Of a stretch of 64,000 nucleotides of DNA, positions 1-7,833 are shown in pieces (position 1 is the first letter of the stretch; every line of letters begins with the position of its first letter). The DNA is taken from contig NZ_KE386491.1 of assembly GCF_000427405.1 (NCBI RefSeq), positions 1,037,001 through 1,101,000 on the forward strand, in the 5' to 3' direction. Below the pieces are notes generated by a model. The model had not been told where the DNA came from. It made no database searches and was given only the letters and a program-made list of their open reading frames with translations. The position numbers and the translations under genes were made by a program. This stretch comes from Flectobacillus major DSM 103 (GTDB lineage Bacteria > Bacteroidota > Bacteroidia > Cytophagales > Spirosomataceae).

Positions 1-2
1 AA

Positions 3-335
3 GACTTTGGCTTGATTAATAAATGGTTGCGAAATATTAAAGAAGTTTATGATAAGCATAATTATGAAATCAAGAATATTTCGGACGAAAAGTTGCGTTT
101 TAACCGATTGGTTGAGCTAAATGTAGAAGAACAAGTAAAAAACTTGGCTAAAACAACCATTGTACAACGTGCTTGGAAAAACTTCCAGATGCCACATTTA
201 CACGGTTGGGTATTTGATTTGCATACTGGACTTATCAAAGAAATCTTGAATATTGAAGCTTGCTCAGAAGTAGACCCTATATTCAGATACGATTTTCATA
301 CTGATGAGTTATTTACCAATAGCTCGAAAGACTAA
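3..335 (+). CDS. can: beta-carbonic anhydrase, C-terminal part (5' end outside window)
   Basis: The reading frame is open from the first bases, so the gene starts before the window; about 110 C-terminal residues are present. They match the last part of beta-class carbonic anhydrases of the Can/CynT type: the conserved LNVEEQVKNLAKT helix, the VQRAWK stretch and the LHGWVFDLHTGLI strand. These enzymes are cytoplasmic zinc enzymes that interconvert CO2 and bicarbonate. The zinc ligands lie in the missing N-terminal part and cannot be checked. It is transcribed towards the Nudix gene and its stop codon lies at the edge of a repeat-containing spacer. A DabAB bicarbonate/CO2 uptake pair lies 35 kb downstream and would act on the same substrate. 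Confidence 0.9.
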   Translation, partial: DFGLINKWLRNIKEVYDKHNYEIKNISDEKLRFNRLVELNVEEQVKNLAKTTIVQRAWKNFQMPHLHGWVFDLHTGLIKEILNIEACSEVDPIFRYDFHTDELFTNSSKD

Positions 336-580
336 CAAACATGAGTCATCCCTAATTTTGGGGTAATTTACAATAGAGACCTCTTGTTAGTATTTATTGG
401 GAGTAAGAAGGTAGGCCATCGTGCTTTTTTATCTAATAGGGTGCGGTGCAACGATAAGGTATTTATTAACTATTAATCAAACAAGGCGGTCGAAATTCGT
501 TTTTCGACCGCCTTGTTTGTTCTAAAAATTCGGAATGACTTCTGTTTTCATGTTAAATTTCAGAATCATTCATGTTTGTT
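334..580. repeat. dispersed intergenic repeat with inverted ends, copy 1
   Basis: The whole spacer between two convergent genes is built symmetrically. AACAAACATGA at 334-344 is matched in inverted orientation at 570-580. Just inside, GTCATCCCTAATTTT near 345-359 is matched in inverted form by AAAATTCGGAATGAC near 526-540. A 17-bp hairpin sits between them at 478-519. Related left-end, hairpin and right-end sequences occur at 31724-31988. This resembles a small non-autonomous element (MITE-like) or a repeated extragenic hairpin element; no transposase is present. Confidence 0.6.
478..519. terminator. strong hairpin, bidirectional terminator candidate
   Basis: A perfect 17-bp stem (arms 478-494 and 503-519, core GGCGGTCGAA/TTCGACCGCC) with an 8-base loop lies between the convergent carbonic anhydrase and Nudix genes. 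There is no strong T-run, so termination in either direction is an inference from position and stability. It is also part of the dispersed repeat. Confidence 0.6.
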
Positions 581-1055
581 ATACCACTTTGATATTTTCA
601 ATTTCTTCGGTCATATCTAACAGTACCAGATGGTTGTCATAGTTGGCATTGAAGGCAAAAGGCTTTTTATCTAAAATATATTGATAAATAAAGAAATCAG
701 TTTTGGGTGTTGGAAAGCTATTGATATTTTGAAAATTATGCCATTCCAAAATTCCTTCGTTACAATCGGGAGGCGGAATGATGTCGATAGATGCCTCATA
801 AATAAAGCTCATCCAGTTGTATTTTACAGGCGATGTCTCTACCAATGTCCCACAGAATCGCATACTATCTAGTTGAATACCAGCCTCTTCTCGTACTTCT
901 CGAATAGCTGCTTGATAGGGGTTTTCAAAAGGGTCAACTTTTCCCCCAACAGGTACGTAGGTATCTTTGTTAGGTTCATTAAATCGCTTTAATAACAAAA
1001 AATTTGAGCCGTTTCTCAATACACAAATTACAGCAACTCGTTTTAGTCCCTCCAT
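579..1055 (-). CDS. Nudix hydrolase
   Basis: The 158-residue protein has a complete Nudix box: Gly38, Glu44, Arg52-Glu53, Glu56-Glu57 and Gly59 fit GX5EX7REUXEEXGU, in the stretch GGKVDPFENPYQAAIREVRE. Nudix enzymes hydrolyse nucleoside diphosphates linked to another group, often 8-oxo-dGTP or related nucleotides; the substrate here cannot be read from the sequence. The start codon lies one base after the stop of the MFS permease gene, so the two are co-transcribed and probably translationally coupled. A 5'-nucleotidase-like gene upstream in the same run suggests a nucleotide clean-up theme. The stop codon overlaps the arm of the repeat in the downstream spacer. Confidence 0.92.
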   Translation of the reverse strand: MEGLKRVAVICVLRNGSNFLLLKRFNEPNKDTYVPVGGKVDPFENPYQAAIREVREEAGIQLDSMRFCGTLVETSPVKYNWMSFIYEASIDIIPPPDCNEGILEWHNFQNINSFPTPKTDFFIYQYILDKKPFAFNANYDNHLVLLDMTEEIENIKVV

Positions 1056-1056
1056 T

Positions 1057-2202
1057 TTATTTGATTTTTGTACTTAACAATGCCCCTAATCCTCCCAATG
1101 CCACAAGGGTTGCAAGGGCTATTTTGAGCGATGTAAATTCTGCAATATAACCAATCATAACTGGGCCAATCATGAAGCCCAAAATCCCTACCGTAGAAAT
1201 GGCTGCCAAGGCAACGCCTGCCGACATGGTTTTGGAATGTCCCGCTTCGCTATAAATTAAAGGTACAATAGTCGAGAGTCCTAAACCCGTAATGCCAAAT
1301 CCTACGATAATTAGCCAAGGTAAAGGTAATACCAACGCTAGGCTCATACCAATGACTACCAAAATACAATTGAAAAGTAAGGTTTTGCGTAAACCCCAGA
1401 AAGCAACCGTTTTGTCGCCAATAATTCTGCCTATCACCATGGTAATAGAAAAGGCCGTAAAACCTGCTGTAGCATATCCTTTTGGATTATTGAGTACTTG
1501 TTTATAATACAATACACTCCAGTCGGCCATAGCTCCTTCGCAAAGCATACCACAAAAGCAGATAATACCAAGCAACATTAGCGATTTGTCGGGCATAGCA
1601 AAAAGTGGTTGTGCTTCGTCAGATTTGTGGTCTTGTACTATTAAAAACTGATATACCAATAAGGCTACGACAATATCTAAGATTCCAACAGTGGTAAGAT
1701 GTGCAAAAGTACTAATTTGTTGTGAAGCAATAACACCTCCAAGTGCCGCCCCAATCATAAAACCAACACTAAAAACAGCATGAAAAGACGACATGATGGT
1801 TTTCTTGATGATTTTTTCGACATTAACTGCCTGTACATTCATCGAAATATTGAGCAAGTCGCCACCAAAACCAAAAGCAAAAAGAGCAATTGCCAATTGC
1901 CAAGGTGAATTGGCTAGTCCCAAAAATGGCATGGAAAACAAATAAATAATAGCCGCTAATACTGTAATACGGCGACTTCCATAGTAGTTGATTACAATAC
2001 CTGCTACTGGCAAAGCCGACAAGCTACCAATGGGCATGGCAAAAAGAACACTCCCTAAGGCGGCATCGCCCAAGGCTAGTTTTTCTTTGACATCGGGAAT
2101 GCGTGACGCCCAACTAGAAAAACTAACCCCCGAAAGAAAAAATAGTGCATTGGTAGCCAAACGTGCCAGACGAGCATAATTGGATTGTATTGATAATTCC
2201 AT
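1057..2202 (-). CDS. MFS transporter (YbjJ/FucP-like)
   Basis: The protein is 381 residues, almost entirely hydrophobic, with about twelve likely membrane spans, and reads like major facilitator permeases of the YbjJ/sugar-permease group (for example SSWASRIPDVKEKLALGDAALG near the N-terminus, typical of that group). It sits in the inner membrane and would exchange a small solute using the proton gradient; the substrate is unknown. It is the middle gene of a minus-strand run: nucleotidase, then this gene 81 bases later, then the Nudix gene one base later. YbjJ-type permeases are often next to HAD phosphatases in other genomes, which fits the upstream neighbour. Confidence 0.88.
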   Translation of the reverse strand: MELSIQSNYARLARLATNALFFLSGVSFSSWASRIPDVKEKLALGDAALGSVLFAMPIGSLSALPVAGIVINYYGSRRITVLAAIIYLFSMPFLGLANSPWQLAIALFAFGFGGDLLNISMNVQAVNVEKIIKKTIMSSFHAVFSVGFMIGAALGGVIASQQISTFAHLTTVGILDIVVALLVYQFLIVQDHKSDEAQPLFAMPDKSLMLLGIICFCGMLCEGAMADWSVLYYKQVLNNPKGYATAGFTAFSITMVIGRIIGDKTVAFWGLRKTLLFNCILVVIGMSLALVLPLPWLIIVGFGITGLGLSTIVPLIYSEAGHSKTMSAGVALAAISTVGILGFMIGPVMIGYIAEFTSLKIALATLVALGGLGALLSTKIK

Positions 2203-2283
2203 AAATTTTAGATGACATCAAGTAATAAATATCTATAAAAGTGGTTGTTGAAAAGAGATAACCGCCCTTTAATGAATAGGGGG

Positions 2284-2826
2284 CTATACATTTGTACCTT
2301 CGGGCAGTAGCAAACCTTCTACTTCTTTCCACGAATACACGCGGGTATATTCTTGAAGATGGCCATTGTGCGGTGCATCGAATAATAATCCTTTCCCTTC
2401 AAATTTTACTAAGTTTTTTTCATGGTCATCAATCAAATAATCGGCTTTAATCATGTATTTATGACCGCAAAATACCGTATGTGTCCAACCAATAAAAGGG
2501 AAATGTTCTTCTAACCATTCTAATTTTTCGGCAAGTGAGTTAGGAAACTCTGTTGCTGCCGACACAATAAAGATTTCGTATTGCTCTTGTAGCTTTTTGA
2601 CAACATCAATAGCATCATCAAATACAGGAAGGTCACGGAAAAAGCCTTTTTCCCACAAAAAATTTCTTAGTGGGTAATACTGCTGATAAAATTCTTTTGC
2701 GATTTCGGGGTTTGAGATAGCTTCTTTGGTATAAGCCGTACCTAATCTTTTGTTTGTTTCGGCTATTATTTTGAGGGTAGTATCGGCCAGTACATCGTCC
2801 ATGTCAATTGCAATGCGTTTCATCAT
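2284..2826 (-). CDS. 5'(3')-deoxyribonucleotidase-like HAD phosphatase
   Basis: The N-terminal IAIDMDDVLADT carries the HAD nucleophile Asp8 and acid/base Asp10, and the length (180 residues) with this motif fits the NT5C-type 5'(3')-deoxyribonucleotidase family. A second conserved part, IFIVSAATEFPNSLAEKLEW, contains the motif II Ser and the following helix with Lys, and YLIDDHEKN is motif IV with its Asp pair. The reaction would be removal of phosphate from a nucleoside monophosphate in the cytoplasm. Two ATG codons are adjacent (2826 and 2823), and either may be used. It heads the minus-strand run with the MFS permease and Nudix hydrolase. Confidence 0.88.
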   Translation of the reverse strand: MMKRIAIDMDDVLADTTLKIIAETNKRLGTAYTKEAISNPEIAKEFYQQYYPLRNFLWEKGFFRDLPVFDDAIDVVKKLQEQYEIFIVSAATEFPNSLAEKLEWLEEHFPFIGWTHTVFCGHKYMIKADYLIDDHEKNLVKFEGKGLLFDAPHNGHLQEYTRVYSWKEVEGLLLPEGTNV

Positions 2827-2953
2827 CGAAGGGGTTAATTAGGTTGTTACGCTGTTTCTACAAAAATAAAATTCTAGTGTGAAAAGGATATTATCCTTTG
2901 ATTAAGCTTCTACCGAAAAACCCACAATGACTTTCGGTTTATTATAAAAGCTT

Positions 2954-3343
2954 TTATGCTGTGATTTCTATTCGGTTTTTTTCATTATCCAAAACTACAC
3001 TTTCATAATACCCATCGCCTGTAGTACGAGGCTCGCCAATAATATCAAAGCCATCGGCTCGAAGTTGCTCGGTTAGGGTATCTACGGCTTCTGGGCTACC
3101 TACCGAAAATGCCAAGTGATTAAGGCCAATATGTTGGGTATATACATCGTTCTGATTGGCCGGAATATGCGGTTTTTGCATGATTTCTAGTCTTGCTCCA
3201 GTATCGAAGCTCAGGAAATATGATTCAAATAAGGTAGTAGGATTACGATATTTCTCATTAGATTTTGCTCCAAAATATTGGATATAAAAGGCTTTTGTTG
3301 CCTCCAGATCGGTAGTCCATAGGGCTAAATGTTCTATTTTCAT
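2954..3343 (-). CDS. VOC-family protein, glyoxalase I-like
   Basis: The 129-residue protein has the vicinal oxygen chelate fold pattern of two beta-alpha-beta-beta-beta modules. The likely metal ligands His5 (MKIEHLALW), Glu53 (RLEIM), His76 (GLNHLAF) and Glu126 (RIEIT) are all in place, as in glyoxalase I-type lyases, so a metal-dependent enzyme is probable. The substrate is not certain: methylglyoxal-glutathione is one option, but many small VOC proteins act on other compounds. It is transcribed alone on the minus strand, divergent from the DeoR regulator, and might be one of its targets. Confidence 0.85.
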   Translation of the reverse strand: MKIEHLALWTTDLEATKAFYIQYFGAKSNEKYRNPTTLFESYFLSFDTGARLEIMQKPHIPANQNDVYTQHIGLNHLAFSVGSPEAVDTLTEQLRADGFDIIGEPRTTGDGYYESVVLDNEKNRIEITA

Positions 3344-3410
3344 AAACCTATATTGCTAAATGTTTCATGCAATTTTCCGAATAAAAAAGCATAAATCAAA
3401 ATAAAATACA

Positions 3411-3418
3411 TAAATTTG
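3411..3418 (+). promoter_or_regulatory. -7 promoter box candidate for the DeoR gene
   Basis: TAAATTTG fits the Bacteroidota -7 consensus TAnnTTTG and lies 29 bases before the DeoR start codon. No clear -33 TTG box is seen at the usual distance. Confidence 0.35.
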
Positions 3419-3446
3419 TTGCATAAAACCGTAATAAACCGAAAGA

Positions 3447-4196
3447 ATGTTAAGGGAAGAACGACTTCAGATTATTTTGAAAATGTTAGAAACCAATCAG
3501 CGGGTATCGTCGGTGGAGTTGTCTGAAATACTCAATGTTTCGGACGATACCATCAGACGAGACTTGAACGAATTGGCTGAAAATGGTTTGCTAAGAAAGG
3601 TACATGGCGGGGCTGTACCCAAAGCTCCACATTCGTACAAACTCAAGGAACGGATTCATATTGCACACGAAGAAAAACTGGTTTTGGCACAAAAGGCACA
3701 GGTTTTTTTTGAAGATAATCAGGTGATATTGTTAGACAACGGCTCGACCAATATGGAAGTGGCCAAACTGATGTCGCCCGATTTGAAGGCTACAGTGTTT
3801 ACTAATAGCTTGTCGATAGCCCAAATTTTGTGCGAGCATCAGCATATTCAGCTTTTCTTTTTGGGTGGGCGTGTATTCAAAGATGCCCAAAATACTTATG
3901 GGGTAGAAGTGGTAGAAATGCTACAAAAAATTAGGGCTGATATTTGTATGATAGGAGTATGTGCGATTCATCATCAAATAGGCGTAACTATTCAGGATTG
4001 GGACGAAAACCAAGTGAAAAGGAAAATGGTTGAGATTTCTCAGAAAGTTGTGGCTCTGGTAACAGCCGACAAAGTGAATACTGCTGAGAATTATGTGGTT
4101 TGTCCTTTCAAAGAATTGGACGTAATGCTAACCGATAATAAAATCCCAGAAAATCAATTGCTCGATTATCAAAAACAAGGTGTTTTGATTCAATAA
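3447..4196 (+). CDS. DeoR-family transcriptional regulator
   Basis: The 249-residue protein starts with the DeoR winged helix-turn-helix (residues about 1-57: LREERLQIILKMLETNQRVS, then VSDDTIRRDLNELAENGLLR with the recognition helix). The GGAV hinge follows, and the rest is the DeoRC sugar-phosphate-sensing domain, with LLDNGSTN and FTNSLSIA matching the phosphate-binding turns of that domain. Members usually repress sugar or nucleoside catabolism and are released by a phosphorylated sugar. No obvious sugar operon adjoins it; the divergent VOC gene shares its upstream region. A hairpin terminator lies 150 bases downstream. Confidence 0.93.
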   Translation: MLREERLQIILKMLETNQRVSSVELSEILNVSDDTIRRDLNELAENGLLRKVHGGAVPKAPHSYKLKERIHIAHEEKLVLAQKAQVFFEDNQVILLDNGSTNMEVAKLMSPDLKATVFTNSLSIAQILCEHQHIQLFFLGGRVFKDAQNTYGVEVVEMLQKIRADICMIGVCAIHHQIGVTIQDWDENQVKRKMVEISQKVVALVTADKVNTAENYVVCPFKELDVMLTDNKIPENQLLDYQKQGVLIQ

Positions 4197-4726
4197 TACC
4201 CAATAATGGGTATAGAACTGTAGAAGTATTTCTACATAGATTGTGGATTTTTGTCTACTTTTTATAGCCAGACACTAGGATTAAGGACTTGGCACGAAAA
4301 TTTAACACTATTTATCAAATATAATAGTGGTTAGGTATAGTTCAGAAAGGTGAGGATAATCATTCTCACCTTTTTCTATTTTATTTAATACTAGTGCAAT
4401 ATCTTCTTGCTGTATTGACATCAACAAGCTGACTCCAAATGGAAGCTAAACCAACAGTATTACAGAAGTGGTAGGGTATTTAGGAATATAAAAGATAAGG
4501 TAAGTTCTAGAAAGGCTTGTTAGATACCTTTATTATCAATAACAAAAAAACTATGCCAGCTTAGAAAAGTTAAAATCAACTAGATAAGTGTTTAGTAATC
4601 AATGAAATAAATATAACAGAATTGTATGCGAAACTTGATGGGTGATGTTTACACTGCTGATATAAAATTTCAGTAAGTTGGTTATCGCAATATTGTTCTG
4701 CCAAATCTACTTTAACCCAATATCTC
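4197..4726. other. gene-free stretch with a terminator
   Basis: No convincing ORF was found. It contains one clear intrinsic terminator (4346-4375) and, upstream of that at 4289-4296, the octamer TTGGCACG, identical to the -24 half of a sigma-54 promoter but with a poor -12 half (TTTAA). The part from about 4380 to 4726 shows nothing recognisable. Confidence 0.6.
4346..4375 (+). terminator. intrinsic terminator
   Basis: AAAGGTGAG (4346-4354) pairs with CTCACCTTT (4365-4373) and is followed by TT, giving a 9-bp stem with a 10-base loop and a T tract on the plus strand. It would end the DeoR transcript or a short RNA made in the spacer. Confidence 0.75.
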
Positions 4727-6169
4727 TCAACTACTTATCGGTAAAAAAATAGTAAATTTACTGCCTATTCCATCTTCTGATTCTACATCGATAGAACCTT
4801 TGTGCGACTGAATAATGGTATGTGTAAACGAAAGCCCAAGACCAATTCCATTGTTTTTTGAAGTAAAATAAGGCTCAAATAAACGCCCTAAGTATTCGGG
4901 ACTAATTCCTGAGCCGTTGTCTTCAATACTAAGCATAAGGTTTCCTTCCTTTTCAGAGGTTTCTATGATCAAAATACCCTTGTAGGCTTCCATGGCTTCG
5001 ATAGCATTGATGATGATATTAAGAATAGCAATTTTGATTTTTTCTATGTCTAGCTCCAATACAGGATTGGCATGAAAACGCCTGATAAGTAGAATATTTT
5101 TAAGGTTGATTCTGTCTAATGCCTGAGCCAGGCATTCTTCTAACATTGGTATTGCTGCTATTTTCGACAACGTTACGTCCGACTGGCGATAGGAGTTGAG
5201 CAATTCCGAAATCAAATCGTTGATACGGTTGCTATTTCGGCGAATAATATCTAAAAAAATACTCAGCTCGCTGTCGTCTATGACCGACTGCATTTGTTCG
5301 ATAGATAGATTGATATTGGTTAGTGGATTTCTGACCTCGTGGGCAAGGGTACGAACCAATCTACCTGCCGTTGCCATTTTTTCGGCCGTCAAAGCTTCTT
5401 TTTCTGCTTTTCTGATAGCGGTAATATCGTGGATAATTCCTACAAAATATTCTTCTCCTTTGCTATCTATGCGTTTATGAGCATCTATCTGACACAGTTT
5501 TTTTTCTCCATTTTTGGTAAAAATATCCGTTTCATATTTATCTAAAAAACCTTGTTCATTAAGTTTTCGGGCAAATTCTTGGCGTTTTTCTGCATTTTCA
5601 AATATGGCGGGTGTTTTCATTTGTCGGAGTTCATCGCCTGAATAGCCTAACAGTTCAGATACCGCTGCATTAAAATAAATGATACGACCGTCGATGGGGC
5701 GAGTCAGTAAAATAGCTTGTCTGATTTGGGTAAAGATACTCTTGTAGTGTTCTTCACTTTCCCGAAGTTTTTTGATAGTAGAGGCTCTTTCTAAAGAATA
5801 ACGAATACAACGCTCCAGTTTTTCGGCATCAAGTTCGCTTTTTATCAAATAATCTACTGCTCCTAATCGCATGGCTTCTTCGTCTACTTTTTTGTAGCCG
5901 TTGCCTGTAAGCATTACCATAGGTATCTGAATACCTTGTTGGTTAGCTACCTTCAGCAAATCTATGCCTGTTTTGGCACCTAGTCGGAAATCAAAGAAGC
6001 AAATATCAAAAGTTTCCGATAACAAGCATTCTACGGCTCTTTGAAAAGACTCTGCCCAAGAAATACGGAAATCAACTCCTTGAATTTGTTTCAGATAATC
6101 ACTTGTTAAGAAGTAGTCATCTTCGTCGTCATCGACCAATAATATTTTGATAGGCGAAATTTGAATCAT
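4727..6169 (-). CDS. response regulator-PAS-histidine kinase hybrid
   Basis: The start is set at an internal ATG so that the protein begins MIQISPIKILLVDDDEDD, as receiver domains do; an upstream ATG would add seven residues. Domains of the 480-residue protein: receiver (about 6-128; acidic pocket DDDEDD, phosphoacceptor Asp60, Lys110), PAS (about 135-255), HisKA dimerisation domain with phosphorylatable His277 in LAHEVRNPLTN, and an ATPase domain with N, G1 (DNGSGI) and G2 (GIGLGLS) boxes. There is no membrane segment, so it is cytoplasmic. N-terminal receivers on kinases usually take phosphate from another kinase and tune the output. It is the third gene of a minus-strand run behind the NtrC-type regulator and a PAS kinase, about 100 bases after the latter. 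Confidence 0.93.
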   Translation of the reverse strand: MIQISPIKILLVDDDEDDYFLTSDYLKQIQGVDFRISWAESFQRAVECLLSETFDICFFDFRLGAKTGIDLLKVANQQGIQIPMVMLTGNGYKKVDEEAMRLGAVDYLIKSELDAEKLERCIRYSLERASTIKKLRESEEHYKSIFTQIRQAILLTRPIDGRIIYFNAAVSELLGYSGDELRQMKTPAIFENAEKRQEFARKLNEQGFLDKYETDIFTKNGEKKLCQIDAHKRIDSKGEEYFVGIIHDITAIRKAEKEALTAEKMATAGRLVRTLAHEVRNPLTNINLSIEQMQSVIDDSELSIFLDIIRRNSNRINDLISELLNSYRQSDVTLSKIAAIPMLEECLAQALDRINLKNILLIRRFHANPVLELDIEKIKIAILNIIINAIEAMEAYKGILIIETSEKEGNLMLSIEDNGSGISPEYLGRLFEPYFTSKNNGIGLGLSFTHTIIQSHKGSIDVESEDGIGSKFTIFLPISS

Positions 6170-6271
6170 TAGAAAAATAAGATTTAGCAATATTATGTTG
6201 TAAACATCGCAAGCAAAATTCTTAAAAGCTATATTTTTGAAAAGGTGTTTGGCGGTTATTGGATTTAATAT

Positions 6272-7822
6272 TTAGTTTTCAGGCAAGTAAATACTAAATA
6301 TAGCTCCTTGATTGACTTTCCCTTGGGCCTGGATAATACCTTGATGATTTTCGACAATTCGTTTACAAATAGATAAGCCCAATCCTGTACCTTCAAATGC
6401 GGTATTGCCATGAATACGTTGGAATAAACCAAAAATTTGTTCTTCAAATTCTTCTTCAAACCCAATACCATTGTCTTGTAATGTGATTTTCCAGTATACT
6501 TTTTGCGAATGAAGGTTGAGTGTAACGGCTTCTTCGAGTGGTACTTTTTGGGCTTTAATTTCAATTACAGGAATTATTGATTCTTGGGTGAATTTTAAAG
6601 AGTTGGCAATGAGATTTTGAAAAAGCTGGTGTACCGACATCACAATACCCTGAATAGTAGGCAATGCCTCAACCCGAATCATAGCCTGCTTTTGGGCAAT
6701 AACAATTTCTAAGTCGCTTAGTACATGGTTGATAACTTGATTGAGATTGACATGAGAAAAAGCCTCAATGGGTTGCCTTGAAACACGAGAATACGACAAT
6801 AGGTTGTCGATCAATAGTTTCATACGGTTGGTAGCTTCTACAATACGGTTGATATAAAATTTCCCATCGTCGTTCAGGTCGTTGGCACATCTTGCTAGTA
6901 GGCGTTCGCCAAAAGCCGTAATTTTCCGCAAAGGTTCTTGCAAATCGTGCGAAGCCGTATAAGCAAATATTTCAAGGTCTTGATTTGATTGAAAAAGGGC
7001 TTCGACCTTTTGTTGTAGCTCATTTTCGTATTTTTTTAGTTGCGTAATGTCGGCCGATGTACCTAGTACTTTCAACAAATTACCTTCACTATCGACATAG
7101 CATTTGCCTTTAACGGCAATATGCTTGAGTACCCCCTTGCCATCAATAATAGAATGCTCAAATTCGTAAAAGCTCTTTTTTTTGGCAACAGCCTCAAGCG
7201 ATAACTCAATAACTTGAGGCCGCTCGTGAAGAGGAATATGTTTTTGGTAAAACCCATATTCCATATTGTTGTTTTCAAAATCATTTTTGTCATAGCCAAA
7301 AACCTCAAAAAGCCCATCGGACCATGTAACGAACTGAGCGTCTTTTAGTAATTCCCAACTACCATATTTAAAGATTTTTTCGGCTTCAATAAGTTGATTT
7401 TTTTGCTGAATAGCCAAGTCGTTGGTTTTTTGAAGTAAGGTAATATCTTCGGCAATATTGAGTATTTCGCAAACAGTATCGGGTTTTTCGCTTTTTAGTA
7501 TCATACTTCTGTGTCTGAGCAAAACACACGTTCCATTTTTGTGCTTGAGCGACACATTAAACTCTAGCATTTGTGTCATTTCAGGAAAATGGAGAAGTTC
7601 CTCTATCTTTTCTAGCGAAAAAGACATGTCTGCCCTTTCGATAGCGAAGTCTAATGAAAAATCATTTTGAATCAAATCGTCTTTGTCGTATCCGAGAATA
7701 TCGGTAAAACGACGATTGATGAAAATGATTTTTTTAGAAGGAAATTCTTGGATATATACAAGGTCGGGGATAAGTTGTATAAATCGCTCTAGCGGAATAT
7801 GATTGCGTTGATACAAAGGCAT
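6272..7822 (-). CDS. PAS-PAS histidine kinase
   Basis: The soluble 516-residue sensor has two PAS domains (about 12-130 and 150-262, the second followed by the PAC strand LGTSADITQLKKYE), a short coiled linker, and a HisKA domain with His292 in TASHDLQEPLRK. That H-box type is shared with phytochrome-like kinases of Bacteroidota. The ATPase domain has DNGIGF and GTGLGLSICKRIV. No transmembrane helix is present, so the signal is probably cytoplasmic, perhaps redox or a small ligand. It starts 11 bases after the stop of the NtrC-type regulator, a strong sign that it is the cognate kinase. The kinase core resembles that of the CHASE3 kinase at 11262. Confidence 0.94.
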   Translation of the reverse strand: MPLYQRNHIPLERFIQLIPDLVYIQEFPSKKIIFINRRFTDILGYDKDDLIQNDFSLDFAIERADMSFSLEKIEELLHFPEMTQMLEFNVSLKHKNGTCVLLRHRSMILKSEKPDTVCEILNIAEDITLLQKTNDLAIQQKNQLIEAEKIFKYGSWELLKDAQFVTWSDGLFEVFGYDKNDFENNNMEYGFYQKHIPLHERPQVIELSLEAVAKKKSFYEFEHSIIDGKGVLKHIAVKGKCYVDSEGNLLKVLGTSADITQLKKYENELQQKVEALFQSNQDLEIFAYTASHDLQEPLRKITAFGERLLARCANDLNDDGKFYINRIVEATNRMKLLIDNLLSYSRVSRQPIEAFSHVNLNQVINHVLSDLEIVIAQKQAMIRVEALPTIQGIVMSVHQLFQNLIANSLKFTQESIIPVIEIKAQKVPLEEAVTLNLHSQKVYWKITLQDNGIGFEEEFEEQIFGLFQRIHGNTAFEGTGLGLSICKRIVENHQGIIQAQGKVNQGAIFSIYLPEN

Positions 7823-7833
7823 TGTCCAATTGA

